From Sphaerisporangium album (GTDB taxonomy: Bacteria > Actinomycetota > Actinomycetes > Streptosporangiales > Streptosporangiaceae), in assembly GCF_003323745.1 (NCBI RefSeq), contig NZ_QOIL01000001.1, positions 434,001 to 498,000 of the forward strand: a DNA stretch of 64,000 nucleotides, in the 5' to 3' direction. Position 1 is the first letter of the stretch. Every line of letters begins with the position of its first letter. Below the pieces are notes generated by a model. That model saw only the letters and a list, made by a program, of their open reading frames with translations, was not told the origin of the DNA and searched no databases. Positions 1 to 12,139 of this stretch are shown here, one piece after another. The translations under genes and the position numbers were made by a program.

Positions 1-2
1 TC

Positions 3-1697
<1,695 letters not shown>

Positions 1698-1734
1698 TCC
1701 AGCCGCCGGCCGGCGGCCCGGTACGGCTCATCGT

Positions 1735-1765
1735 GGGGCGGACCACCCGGAAGGGGGTCCGCCCC
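1735..1765. terminator. Hairpin between lon and the convergent astacin gene
   Basis: GGGGCGGACC (1735-1744) pairs perfectly with GGTCCGCCCC (1756-1765) across an 11-base loop. A TTTT run follows on the plus strand at about 1772. A 16-bp palindrome (1702-1717) lies just upstream. It probably ends lon transcripts and may serve both convergent genes. Confidence 0.7.
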
Positions 1766-1801
1766 CACGCGTTTTCCCGGCCCAGGGACGGCGAGCGGGC
1801 G

Positions 1802-2749
1802 TCAGGGGCAGCCGTAAAGGCCGCGGACGGCGGCCAGGTCCGCCTGGCTGAAACCCTTTCTCTGGCCGATCGCGACGGGGAGCGCCGGCACCAGCGTGTC
1901 CTGCCCGTTCCTGCTGAAGAATTTCCTCCCGTAGAGCATCACGGAATCGTAGTCCAGCGTTCCGAAGAGCCGGTTCTGCGGAAGGTCGAGTTTCCGGAAC
2001 TGCGACTCGTACCCGGAGATGACGTTCTCCAGGTGAACGGTCACCGCGCCGTCGCGATCGGATCGCGAATGCTCGTGATAGAAGCCCAGCGCGTGCATGA
2101 GCTCGTGAATGGCGATGCCCTTGTGCTCGCATCCCGGGCCTATCGAAAGCTCCTGCCCGACGGCTCCCGCCCGGCCCACGTAGGAATAGCAGCCGTTGCC
2201 CTGGACGATGTTCAGATAGCTCTCCTCGGTCGTGCGCGGGACGAAACGCACGCAGGTCCGGGTGTGGAAGTCCTTCATCGCCTCCTCGACCGCGGTACGG
2301 GCCGCGGCCGGGAGTTGCGGGGACAGCACGAAGGGCACCTTGCGGTCCGGCCACAGCGCGCCCGCCTGCGTGGTGGCCGTCCCGGCGTCCGCCACGCGGC
2401 AGTCGCGCGACCTCGCCGGGACCTCGGCGAAGGGGACGGGAACTCCGTCGGGCGTGGGCGGGGGCACGTCCGTGACCTTGGGGAACATCCCGGGGAGGCG
2501 GATCTTCCCGGACGCGGCGTCACCGGGCGTCCCGATGACGATGTCGCCCTCGGTCACGGCGTACCCGTCGATGTCGACGTACCCGACCGTGTACGGCTGG
2601 CCGGACACATCGGGAATGGTGATTGAAAGTGGCGGATGTTCGGTCTGCTGCTGCCACACCGCGTCGAACGGGTCGTCCTCGGCGGACGCGGTGGGGACGC
2701 CCGTCGCCAGGCCGGACAGCGCGATCGCCAATATCACGAATATTCGCAT
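1802..2749 (-). CDS. Secreted astacin-family (M12A) zinc metalloprotease
   Basis: 315 aa. A signal peptide (about residues 1-23, cleavage after ASA) predicts secretion. A pro-region of about 110 aa with a DUF-like lead precedes the catalytic domain. The astacin zinc signature HELMHALGFYH is at 215-225, with zinc His 215, 219 and 225 and catalytic Glu216. A Met-turn SVMLYG (Met271, Tyr273) follows. Several Cys residues in the catalytic domain could form disulfides. Astacins are common in animals and sporadic in bacteria. The substrate cannot be told. Start: ATG with the usual KR-poor but hydrophobic signal, and no better upstream start. The gene is divergent from the HtrA-type protease, with which it shares a 433-bp spacer. 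Confidence 0.9.
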   Translation of the reverse strand: MRIFVILAIALSGLATGVPTASAEDDPFDAVWQQQTEHPPLSITIPDVSGQPYTVGYVDIDGYAVTEGDIVIGTPGDAASGKIRLPGMFPKVTDVPPPTPDGVPVPFAEVPARSRDCRVADAGTATTQAGALWPDRKVPFVLSPQLPAAARTAVEEAMKDFHTRTCVRFVPRTTEESYLNIVQGNGCYSYVGRAGAVGQELSIGPGCEHKGIAIHELMHALGFYHEHSRSDRDGAVTVHLENVISGYESQFRKLDLPQNRLFGTLDYDSVMLYGRKFFSRNGQDTLVPALPVAIGQRKGFSQADLAAVRGLYGCP

Positions 2750-3182
2750 GAAATTCCCCCCGAAAGGCGCCCGTAAGGGTTAACGGGCGGTCGCGCGTGA
2801 ACCTACCCGGCGGCCATCCCGAATTCCACGAGCCCGTTGCGCGATGACCGCTCCGTGACGGGAGCCGGTCGTCTCGTTTCCCTCGCACGGGCGACCGGCG
2901 CGATACGATTTTTCGACATTTCCCCGGCATGGAGCCGGCCGTGAATCCCCGGCCGGATTTCACGAGCCCGGCGGGGGGCACGCGTGCGGGGCCGCCGCGC
3001 CGCGGGCCCGCCCGGCCGATACACCGGGGCCCGCGCACCCCTCGGCGCGCGCTCCGGTGGCCTTCAGGGAACGTCCAGTCAGGGCTTAGGCAGCTCTTAT
3101 CGCCCGTTTGTCATCCTTGATTTACCGGTCCGAAGCCGGCCGTCGCCGAATGGCGGCGAGTGCGGATGACTGTGGGGGAGAG
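2750..3182. other. Divergent promoter region, astacin / HtrA
   Basis: 433 bp without a convincing gene. It must hold the promoters of both flanking protease genes. TCAGGG occurs twice (3064-3069 and 3079-3084) about 110 bp upstream of the HtrA start, a possible regulator direct repeat. No RNA gene was recognised. Confidence 0.5.
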
Positions 3183-4496
<1,314 letters not shown>

Positions 4497-4777
4497 CCAC
4501 CGGCCCCTCGGAGGGGGTAGGGGCGGGGAACGCGCCGCCGGGACCACCACGGTTCCGGCGGCGCCGCCGCGTCCGGGCGGCCACCGCGCGACAACGACGC
4601 GGCGGCTCTGGGTGCCGCATCTCCGAGGCCGCGACGATCGGACGGTGCCGGCATCCGCGGGGCGTTCCGGCGCATCGCCTTTCCCCGGCCCGCAACGCCG
4701 CCTTGGTCCGGTTCCGCTCGACGCGGCCTACGACGTCCACTGCCGTGAACGAGAACTCCCGCGTCCGGGCACGATCC
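4497..4777. terminator. Convergent spacer with GC-rich hairpin
   Basis: 281 bp between two convergent genes. An imperfect inverted repeat (about 4533-4563, CGCCGCCGG arms) probably forms the terminator for the HtrA gene. No gene was seen. Confidence 0.45.
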
Positions 4778-6877
4778 TCAGGCCATCTCCTCCACCACCC
4801 GGTCGAGGCGGATCGGCAGCACCCGGTGGCGAAGTCCGGTGGCGTGCCACACGGCGTTGGCAATCGCGGCCGCGGTGCCGACGGTGCCGATCTCGCCGGC
4901 GCCCTTGACGCCCGACGGCTCGTCCGGCTCGTACTCCGGCACGAAGTCCGCCTCGATGTCGGGCACGTCGGCGTGCGCGGGGATGTGGTAGCCGGCGAAG
5001 TCCGCGTTCACCTGCCGGCCGGAGACCGGGTCCCGGACACCCTCCTCGTGCAGTGCCATGCCCAACCCCATGATCATGCCGCCGATGACCTGGCTGCGGG
5101 CCAGCAGCGGATTGACGACCCGGCCGATGGCGAACATCCCGAGCAGCCGCCGGGTCCGCACCTCACCAGTGGCCGGATCCACGGTGACCTCCGCGAAGAT
5201 CGCGCTGTAGGCGTGCACTTCCCTGACGAACCGGCCGGTGAAGAGCTCCGCGGTGTCGACGGTGACGGTCACGGGTCGCGTCGGGTCATGCGGCTGCTCA
5301 CGCAGTCGGGTCGCGGCTTCGTTGATCGCCCAGGCCCAGGACGGGGTTCCCCGCGAGCCGCTGGCCGACCACGCGGGACCGAGGTCGCTGTCGGCGATCC
5401 GGATCCGGATCCTCTCGGTGCCGACACGCAGCGCCTCGGCGGCGATCGCGACCAGCGCGGTTCGCGAGCCCGTGCCGATGTCGGAGGCGGCGATCCGCAC
5501 GGTGTAGGACCCGTCCGTTTCCGCGGTGATCGAGGCCGTTGAGGGAAAGGCACTGGAGCCGAAGGCCGTGGCGGCAAGGCCCGTGCCGACGAGCAGGTGG
5601 CCCTCCCGCCGCCTCCGCGGTCGGGGATCACGGCTGTGCCAGCCGAAACGGCGAGCGCCTTCACGCAGGCAGGCGGCGAGGTTGCGGCTGCCGTACGGCA
5701 GTCCGGACACCGGGCCGACGGCTGGTTCGTTGCGTAGTCGCAGTTCCAGTGGGTCGATGCCGAGCCGCTCGGCCAGTTCGTCCATGGCGGATTCAAGTGC
5801 GAACGAGCCGGGTGTGAGGCCGGGGCCGCGCATGGGGCCGGGCGGCGTGAGGTCGAGGGGCACCGCGGTGATTCGGGTGCGGATCGCGCGCGTGGCGTAG
5901 AGCACCTTGCTTCCCTCGGGACAGTTCTCGACCCATTCGGCCAGCGGCGAGATCTCGAACGCCGCCTGATGGTCGATCGCCCGCAGCGACCCGTCGGTGT
6001 CGGCGCCGAGCCGAACCCGCTGCTCGGTGGCCGGCCGCATGCCGATCATCAGGAACACCTGCCGTCGGGTCAAGGTGACGCGCACTGGCCGGCCGAAGGC
6101 CATGCTGCCCATCGTGGCAAGGATCAGCTGGGGACCGAGGAGGCCCTTAGAGCCGAACCCGCCGCCGACGTGCTCGGATCGGACCCGGACCTGGTCCAGT
6201 TCCAGGGAGAACAGGCTCGCCAGCGTGCGCGCCACGTCGAACGCGCCCTGGTTGGAGTCGAAGGCCTGCAGGCGCCCGCCGTCCCACCACGCGGTGGCGG
6301 CGTGCGGTTCCATGGCGCTGCAGTGCTCCTCGGGCGTGAAGTAGCGTTCGTCGACGACCACTGGGGACGACGCGAGTTCCGCGTCCACATCGCCGACGTT
6401 GGCGTCCTCACCCAGAACCGTGAGGGCCGCACGGCCGGCCGGATGGTCGGCGGTGAACGTCGTGTCGTGCGGGTGCGCGTCACAGGTGACCGCCAGCGCG
6501 TCGGCGGCCGCCTGCGCCTCGTGCGGCGTCTGCGCCACCACGAGCGCCACGGCCCGACCCGCGTGCGGAATCGAGTCGGACTGCAACAGTTGCATGCTGC
6601 CGTCCGGGCCGAAGAACCCGGATGCCTGCGGATCGAGCCGGGGCGCGTTCCGGTGGTCGAGCACCCCCAGCACGCCCGGCATGGTCAGGACCGCCGAGGC
6701 GTCGATGTCGCGGATGCGCCCACGGGCCACCGGGGACGTGACGACCACGCCGAAGGCAAGGTCGTGCATCGGGTGGTCGGCGGCGTAGCGGGCGCGACCG
6801 GAGACCTTTTCCGGTCCCTCCAGCCGTGGCCGCGACGTCCCGACGGCGTCCGTGATCACATCGGCCGGCGCGTTCAT
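4778..6877 (-). CDS. Molybdopterin-binding subunit of aldehyde/xanthine oxidoreductase (PaoC type)
   Basis: 699 aa, the large catalytic subunit of a xanthine dehydrogenase-family molybdenum hydroxylase, oxidising aldehydes or N-heterocycles with water. The N-terminal module (LEGPEKVSGRARYAAD) is typical of the family. A Moco-contact motif GGGFGSKG lies near the middle, and the catalytic Glu is in KGAGEIGTVG near the C-terminus. The length matches PaoC (about 730). It lies 13 bp after the FAD subunit gene in the order FeS-FAD-Mo, the PaoABC order. No signal is visible on the FeS subunit, so the enzyme is probably cytoplasmic. No XdhC/PaoD maturation factor is in the window. The substrate is unknown. 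Confidence 0.93.
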   Translation of the reverse strand: MNAPADVITDAVGTSRPRLEGPEKVSGRARYAADHPMHDLAFGVVVTSPVARGRIRDIDASAVLTMPGVLGVLDHRNAPRLDPQASGFFGPDGSMQLLQSDSIPHAGRAVALVVAQTPHEAQAAADALAVTCDAHPHDTTFTADHPAGRAALTVLGEDANVGDVDAELASSPVVVDERYFTPEEHCSAMEPHAATAWWDGGRLQAFDSNQGAFDVARTLASLFSLELDQVRVRSEHVGGGFGSKGLLGPQLILATMGSMAFGRPVRVTLTRRQVFLMIGMRPATEQRVRLGADTDGSLRAIDHQAAFEISPLAEWVENCPEGSKVLYATRAIRTRITAVPLDLTPPGPMRGPGLTPGSFALESAMDELAERLGIDPLELRLRNEPAVGPVSGLPYGSRNLAACLREGARRFGWHSRDPRPRRRREGHLLVGTGLAATAFGSSAFPSTASITAETDGSYTVRIAASDIGTGSRTALVAIAAEALRVGTERIRIRIADSDLGPAWSASGSRGTPSWAWAINEAATRLREQPHDPTRPVTVTVDTAELFTGRFVREVHAYSAIFAEVTVDPATGEVRTRRLLGMFAIGRVVNPLLARSQVIGGMIMGLGMALHEEGVRDPVSGRQVNADFAGYHIPAHADVPDIEADFVPEYEPDEPSGVKGAGEIGTVGTAAAIANAVWHATGLRHRVLPIRLDRVVEEMA

Positions 6878-6890
6878 GCGGTGCTCTCCA

Positions 6891-7874
6891 TCATCGTTCG
6901 GCGAGTTCGGTCAGCACGGCGACGATGAGGTTCCGTGCCAGCGTCACCTTGTACCCGTTGTCACGCAACGGTTTCGCGGCGGCCAACTCTGCCTCCGCGG
7001 CGTCCCGGAGCCCGGCGCCGGTGAACGGCTCGCCATGAAGGGCGGCCTCGGCGACCCGCGCCCGCCACGGCCTCGAGGCGACACCGCCCAGGGCGATCCC
7101 CACGCGCCCGACCAGACCGTCGTGCAACTCCAGGGCGGCCGCGACGGACACGGTGGCGAAGGCGTAGGACGCGCGCTCGCGGACCTTGCGGTACCGCGAC
7201 CGCGGGCAGGCCGCCGACTTCGGCAGGCTCACCGCGGTGATCAATGCGCCGGGCGGCAGTGCGGTCTCCCGGTGGGGTGTGTCGCCCACCGGCAGGTAGA
7301 ACTCCGACAACGGAATTTCCGCTGGGCCGTCGAGGGTTTCGTAGTGCACGACGGCGTCGAACGCCGCCAGCGCGACGGCCATGTCCGAGGGATGGGTGGC
7401 CACACAGTGCCGAGACCAGTCGAAAATGGCGTGGTTGTGGTGTTCCCCCGGGAGCGCGGGACAACCGCTGCCGGGCAGGCGCTTGTTGCACGGCTCGGAC
7501 GGATCGGCGAAGTAGGCGCAACGGGTGCGCTGCAAGAGGTTTCCGCCGACCGTGGCCATGTTCCGCAGCTGGCCGGACGCACCGGCCAGCACCGCCTGGC
7601 TCAACGCCGGATACCGGCGTCGCACCTCGGGATGGGCTGCGGCGTCGCTGTTGCTCGTCGTCGCGCCGATGGCCAACCCGCCGTCCGGCGCCTCACGCAC
7701 GCCGGAGAGCGGCAGGAACCGCACGTCCACCAGTTGCGAGGGCGCCTCGATCTCGTCCTTCATGAGGTCGACCAGGTTGGTGCCGCCGCCCAGGTACCGC
7801 GCTCCGGTGTCGTTCGCGGTGAGCGCCAGGGCCTCCTGGACGTGTTTCACGCGCCGATAGCCGAATTCCTTCAT
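6891..7874 (-). CDS. FAD-binding subunit of aldehyde/xanthine oxidoreductase (PaoB type)
   Basis: 327 aa. It carries electrons from the FeS subunit to the acceptor through FAD. The start is the ATG at 7874, which overlaps the stop of the FeS-subunit gene as ATGA; a longer open frame upstream is only a shadow. The FAD motif GGGTNLVDLM is near residue 30. A cysteine-rich loop (TRCAYF, PCNKRLPGSGC) resembles the extra [4Fe-4S] site of PaoB, which ordinary XDH medium subunits lack. The CO dehydrogenase flavoprotein C-terminal domain follows. Context and motifs agree. Confidence 0.93.
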   Translation of the reverse strand: MKEFGYRRVKHVQEALALTANDTGARYLGGGTNLVDLMKDEIEAPSQLVDVRFLPLSGVREAPDGGLAIGATTSNSDAAAHPEVRRRYPALSQAVLAGASGQLRNMATVGGNLLQRTRCAYFADPSEPCNKRLPGSGCPALPGEHHNHAIFDWSRHCVATHPSDMAVALAAFDAVVHYETLDGPAEIPLSEFYLPVGDTPHRETALPPGALITAVSLPKSAACPRSRYRKVRERASYAFATVSVAAALELHDGLVGRVGIALGGVASRPWRARVAEAALHGEPFTGAGLRDAAEAELAAAKPLRDNGYKVTLARNLIVAVLTELAER

Positions 7875-8413
7875 CGTGTCACCGCCTGTTGGTCGGCCGT
7901 TTCGAGCACCGCGCGCACGATCGACGGATACGCGCCGCAGCGGCAGAGGTTGCCGCTCATCCGCTCGCGCACCTCGACGGCGTCCAGCTCCTGCGCCGAG
8001 GCATCGGCCGACACGTCGACGGTGGCGGCGCTCGGCCAGCCCGCCGCGTGTTCGGCCAGCATCCCGACGGCCGAGCAGAGCTGCCCGGAAGTGCAGTAGC
8101 CGCACTGGAAACCGTCGAGCTGGATGAACGCCCGTTGCAGCGGCCGCAGTTCGCCGTCGGGCGCGAGGCCTTCGACGGTGGTGATCTCCGTGCCCTCGGC
8201 GGCTACGGCGAGCGTCAGGCAGGAGACCACTCGTCGGCCGTCGAGCAGCACGGTGCAGGCCCCGCACTGGCCGCGATCGCACCCCTTCTTCGACCCCGTG
8301 AGGTCGAGCGCGTCCCGTAGTGCGTCGAGCAACGTCGTGCGATTGTCGACGTTCAACCCGTGGGTCACGTCATTGACGCGCAACGAAATGTCAGAGCGTC
8401 CGTCGTCGTTCAT
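7871..8413 (-). CDS. [2Fe-2S] subunit of aldehyde/xanthine oxidoreductase (PaoA type)
   Basis: 180 aa, with two iron-sulfur clusters. The plant-ferredoxin-like N-terminal half has GCDRGQCGAC then Cys in VVSCLTL. The C-terminal helical half has CGYCTSGQLC and NLCRCGAYP. It is first of three coupled genes. Unlike E. coli PaoA there is no twin-arginine signal, so periplasmic export is not supported. Start: ATG at 8413 with a purine-rich AAGGGGAAGG site upstream. Confidence 0.94.
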   Translation of the reverse strand: MNDDGRSDISLRVNDVTHGLNVDNRTTLLDALRDALDLTGSKKGCDRGQCGACTVLLDGRRVVSCLTLAVAAEGTEITTVEGLAPDGELRPLQRAFIQLDGFQCGYCTSGQLCSAVGMLAEHAAGWPSAATVDVSADASAQELDAVEVRERMSGNLCRCGAYPSIVRAVLETADQQAVTR

Positions 8414-8713
8414 CGCCTTCCCCTTCCCGCCAGCTGACTGAGGGCAGGTTCATGCAACCAGTTCGATCACCGGCGGGGCTTGCACAAAGGTCGCGGATCA
8501 CTGCCCGATCCTCTTCACCCCGGATGTGCGGGGCGGTGTCGTCGTCATGATCTTGGCCCGTCGGCGAATTACAGAGATGTGATACGACACGCCCCCGCTC
8601 CACCTGGAACCAAGGTCCAGGGTTGCCATGTACATGATCCTCATGAGCAGACGCGTACCTTCGCCACGACGCGCAAGCGGACCACCCAAGGAGGCCTGAG
8701 GCGCTGTGGCGAC
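8414..8713. other. Spacer between oxidoreductase and cydC; promoter region
   Basis: 300 bp. It holds the promoter of the minus-strand oxidoreductase operon and the 3' end of cydDC. Small open frames here have no codon signature or ribosome binding site. Nothing else was recognised. Confidence 0.4.
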
Positions 8714-10456
8714 TCAGTGGCGGCCGGAGGTCAGGGCCTCCGACTCCCACAGGTCGCGGTAGTAGCCGGGGACGGACACCAGCTCCTCGTGGCGCCCGCG
8801 CTGCGCCACCCGTCCCTCCGCCAGGACGACGATCTCGTCCACGTCCTCCAGGCCGCGCAGGCGGTGGGTCACCAGCACCGTCGTGCGCCCGTGGGTCACG
8901 TCCAGCAGGTCGGCCATCAGCGCGTCGGCCGTGGTCTCGTCCAGGGACTCGGCGGGCTCGTCCAGCAGCAGCACCTCGGGGTCGCGCAGCAGCGCCCGGG
9001 CGAGCGCCAGCCGCTGGAGCTGGCCGCCCGAAACGGTGCGGCCGTCCTCGCCGAGCGTCACGTCCCAGCCGGTCCGCTCGACGAACGCGTCCAGGCGGGC
9101 GCGGCGCACGGCCGCCGCCAGCTCCTCCTCGCCCGCCTCCGGCCCGGCCAGGCGCAGGTTGTCGCGCAGCGAGGCGCGGAAGACGTACGGGTCCTGGGTG
9201 AGGCCGGTGATCCTCGCCCGGACGTCGTCGGGGGACAGGTCGCGGACGTCCACGCCGTTCAGGGCGATGCTCCCCGAGGAGAAGTCGGTGACCCGCATCA
9301 GCGCCGCCAGCAGCGTGCTCTTGCCCGCGCCGCTCGGGCCCACCACGGCCACCCGCCGGCCCGGCGTCAGCGTCAGCGACACGCCGTCGAGCGCCGGAGC
9401 CCGGTCCGCGGTGTGCCGGACGACCAGGTCCTCGACCTGGACCGTCAGCGGACCCTCGGGCGGGGCGGCCGGGGTGGCGGGCTCGGTGACGGCGGGCGGC
9501 GTGGCGCGGATCTCCCGCAGCCGGCGCAGCGCCGCCGTGACCTCGGCCAGCCGCTCGCCCGCCGCGGCCAGCGGCAGGACCGGCTCGAACGACACCAGGG
9601 CGGTGAGCGCGAGGACGGCCGTCGGCACCTGGCCGAGGCCGGCGCGCGAGGCGGTCAGGACGATCGCCGCGACGGTCAGGCCCTGCACCAGCGTGCCGGC
9701 GGCGAGCGCCGCCGCGTTCGCCAGCGACCGGCGGCGTTCGAGCGCCGCGAGCCGCTCGTCGGCCCGCGCCGAGGCGGCCAGCGCGCGCTCGCCCGCGCCG
9801 TAGGCGGCGAGGTCGGCGGCGCCGTGCACCAGGTCGGCCACCCGGGCGGCGAGCTCGGCCCGCGCCGGCGCCAGCCGCGCCGACCAGCGCCGCGCGGCGG
9901 CGTTCGTCCCGGCGGGCAGCGCCACCCCCGCCACGGCCAGGCCCGCCAGCAGCAGGAGCGCGGCGGCGGGCAGCAGGAAGGCGGCCAGCGTCACGGCGGC
10001 GGCCGCGGTGACCGCCCCCGCGATCGCGGGCAGCAGGCAGCGGACGAGCAGGTCCTGGACGGCGTCGGTGTCGTCCACCATGCGGCTCAGCAGGTCGGCG
10101 CCCCGGTGCCCGAGCGGCCCCGAGGGCGCCAGGGACTCGTACAGGCGCTCGCGGGTGGCCGCCTGGGCGCGCAGCGCGACGTCGTGGCCGGCCAGACGCT
10201 CGCCGTAGCGGAACAGGCCCCGGGTGGTCGCGAACGCGCGCACGGCGACGATCGCCACGCTCAGGGCCGCGAGTTCCGGCTGCTGCGCGGCCCGCGTGAT
10301 CAGCCACGCGGCCGACGCGATGAGCCCGAGCGCCGCCAGCTCGGCCGCGGCCCCGGCCGCCGCGGCGGCCACCAGCCGCCCGCGCCCCTTGCTCGCCGCA
10401 GGAGCGGTGGGAGCGGCGTCCGGGCCCGTCGGAGTCGAATACATCTGCCTCGTCAC
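8714..10456 (-). CDS. cydC: Thiol reductant ABC exporter subunit CydC
   Basis: 580 aa, half of the heterodimeric CydDC ABC exporter, which exports cysteine/glutathione and is needed for cytochrome bd assembly. It has an N-terminal six-helix membrane domain (about 25-310) and a C-terminal ATPase with Walker A GPSGAGKST, signature VSGGQLQR and Walker B VLLLDEP. I chose the GTG at 10456 because it overlaps the cydD stop as GTGA; an ATG at 10444 is the alternative. It is last gene of cydABDC. A longer open frame in the same phase runs into cydD and is a shadow. Confidence 0.93.
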   Translation of the reverse strand: MTRQMYSTPTGPDAAPTAPAASKGRGRLVAAAAAGAAAELAALGLIASAAWLITRAAQQPELAALSVAIVAVRAFATTRGLFRYGERLAGHDVALRAQAATRERLYESLAPSGPLGHRGADLLSRMVDDTDAVQDLLVRCLLPAIAGAVTAAAAVTLAAFLLPAAALLLLAGLAVAGVALPAGTNAAARRWSARLAPARAELAARVADLVHGAADLAAYGAGERALAASARADERLAALERRRSLANAAALAAGTLVQGLTVAAIVLTASRAGLGQVPTAVLALTALVSFEPVLPLAAAGERLAEVTAALRRLREIRATPPAVTEPATPAAPPEGPLTVQVEDLVVRHTADRAPALDGVSLTLTPGRRVAVVGPSGAGKSTLLAALMRVTDFSSGSIALNGVDVRDLSPDDVRARITGLTQDPYVFRASLRDNLRLAGPEAGEEELAAAVRRARLDAFVERTGWDVTLGEDGRTVSGGQLQRLALARALLRDPEVLLLDEPAESLDETTADALMADLLDVTHGRTTVLVTHRLRGLEDVDEIVVLAEGRVAQRGRHEELVSVPGYYRDLWESEALTSGRH

Positions 10457-12132
10457 TCTCCTGCCAGGGCGGCGGGTACGCGGGTGACGGCCCGGTCGGA
10501 GACGATCCGGCCGCCCTCGACGCGGACGACGCGGTCCGCCAGGTCGAGCATCGCCGGGCGGTGCGCGACGATGATCGCGGTGCGGCCCTCGGCGAGCGTC
10601 CGGGTGGCCTCGACGATCGCGGCCTCGCTGCGGCCGTCCAGGCGCGCGGTGGGCTCGTCCAGCAGCAGGACCTCGGCCTCGGGGCGGCAGAACGCGCGGG
10701 CGAGCGCCAGGCGCTGCCGCTGGCCCGCCGACAGGTCCGCCCCGCGCTCGCCGATCACGGTCGCGTACCCCTCCGGAAGGGCGTCCACGAACTCCCCGGC
10801 CCGCGCCGCGACGGCGGCCGCGCGGACCTCCTCGGGGGACGCCGCCGAGCCCAGCGCGATGTTGGCGGCCACGGTGCCGGCGAACAGGTGGGGGCGCTGC
10901 GGCACGAACGCCAGCCGCGCGCGCCACAGGTCCGGGTCGACGCCGGCGAGGTCGACGCCTCCGACGAGCACCCGGCCCTCGGACGGCGTCACGAAGCCGA
11001 GCAGCAGGTGAAGGAGCGTGCTCTTGCCCGCACCGCTCTCCCCGGCCAGCGCCACCCGCTCGCCCGGCGCGATCACCAGCGAGACGTCCGCGAGCGCGGC
11101 GTCCTCGCGGCCGGGGTACCGGACGGTGACCCCTTCCAGCCGGATCTCCGGCACCCCGGGCGGCACGACGGACCGCGCGGCGGCGGTCACGGCCCCGGCC
11201 TCGGTGCCGGACAGGACGGCGAAGGCGTCGTCGGCGGCGGCGACCCCCTCCATGGCGGCATGGAACTTCGTGCCCATCGCGCGCAGCGGGAGGTACGCCT
11301 CTGGCGCGAGCAGCAGGACCAGCAGGGCGACGCGCAGGTCCAGCGAGCCGGACAGCAGCCGCAGCCCGACGGGCACGGCCACCAGCGCGAGCGACAGGGA
11401 CGCCACCAGCTCCAGGACCAGCGAGGACAGGAAGGCGACGCGCAGCGTCCGCATCGTGGCGGACCGGTGGGCGTCGGCGACCTGCCGGATCACCGTCGCC
11501 TGGTAGCGCGCCCGCCCGAAGGCGCGCAGCGTCGGAAGGCCGCGCACCACGTCCAGGAAGTGGCCCCCGAGCTGGGACAGCGCCCTCCACTGCCGGTCGG
11601 TGACCTCCTTGGTGCGCCACCCGACCAGCGCGCCGAAGACGGGGATCAGCGGCAGCGTCAGCAGGACGATGACCGCGGTGCCGAGGTCGGCGGCGAACAG
11701 CCGGACCAGCACGGCGACGGGCACCACGCCCGCGACGGCGACCGCGGGCAGGTAGCCGGTGACGTACGGGTCCAGGGCGTCCAGGCCGCGCCCGGCGAGC
11801 GTGACGAGCTCACCCGAGCGGCGCGCGGTGAGCCGGGCGGGACCGAGCCCGCCGAGCCGTGCCAGCAGCCGGTGCCGCAGCACCGATTTCAGCGCCGTGG
11901 CGGTGCGCCCGGCGGCGGCGCCCTGGACCAGGCCGAACAGCGCCCGCGCCGCGACGACCAAGGCCAGCGGGATCAGCGCCGCGGTCGTGAGCGCCCCCGA
12001 CAGCACGCCGGACAGCAGCTCGGCCTGCGCCAGCACCAGCAGCCCGGCGAGCACGGCCGCCGCCACGCACGCGAACAGGTGGACGCGGACCGCCTGCTCG
12101 GTCCGCGCCAGGCGCAGAAGGTCTCGGTGCAT
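10453..12132 (-). CDS. cydD: Thiol reductant ABC exporter subunit CydD
   Basis: 559 aa, the partner of CydC. The transmembrane domain is at about 15-300; the ATPase has Walker A GESGAGKST, signature LSAGQRQR and Walker B VLLLDEP. The ATG start at 12132 lies 7 bp after the cydB stop, so the genes are co-transcribed. In many streptomycetes cydD and cydC are fused; here they are separate and translationally coupled. Confidence 0.93.
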   Translation of the reverse strand: MHRDLLRLARTEQAVRVHLFACVAAAVLAGLLVLAQAELLSGVLSGALTTAALIPLALVVAARALFGLVQGAAAGRTATALKSVLRHRLLARLGGLGPARLTARRSGELVTLAGRGLDALDPYVTGYLPAVAVAGVVPVAVLVRLFAADLGTAVIVLLTLPLIPVFGALVGWRTKEVTDRQWRALSQLGGHFLDVVRGLPTLRAFGRARYQATVIRQVADAHRSATMRTLRVAFLSSLVLELVASLSLALVAVPVGLRLLSGSLDLRVALLVLLLAPEAYLPLRAMGTKFHAAMEGVAAADDAFAVLSGTEAGAVTAAARSVVPPGVPEIRLEGVTVRYPGREDAALADVSLVIAPGERVALAGESGAGKSTLLHLLLGFVTPSEGRVLVGGVDLAGVDPDLWRARLAFVPQRPHLFAGTVAANIALGSAASPEEVRAAAVAARAGEFVDALPEGYATVIGERGADLSAGQRQRLALARAFCRPEAEVLLLDEPTARLDGRSEAAIVEATRTLAEGRTAIIVAHRPAMLDLADRVVRVEGGRIVSDRAVTRVPAALAGE

Positions 12133-12139
12133 CGGTTCC

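Noticed and set aside
7875-8282. N-terminal extension of the FAD-binding subunit
   Set aside because: It overlaps the FeS-subunit gene out of phase; ATG 7874 gives the family N-terminus and an ATGA junction.
10457-11620. Upstream extension of the cydC frame to 968 aa
   Set aside because: The extension only reads antiphase through cydD; CydC similarity and the GTGA overlap set the start at 10456.
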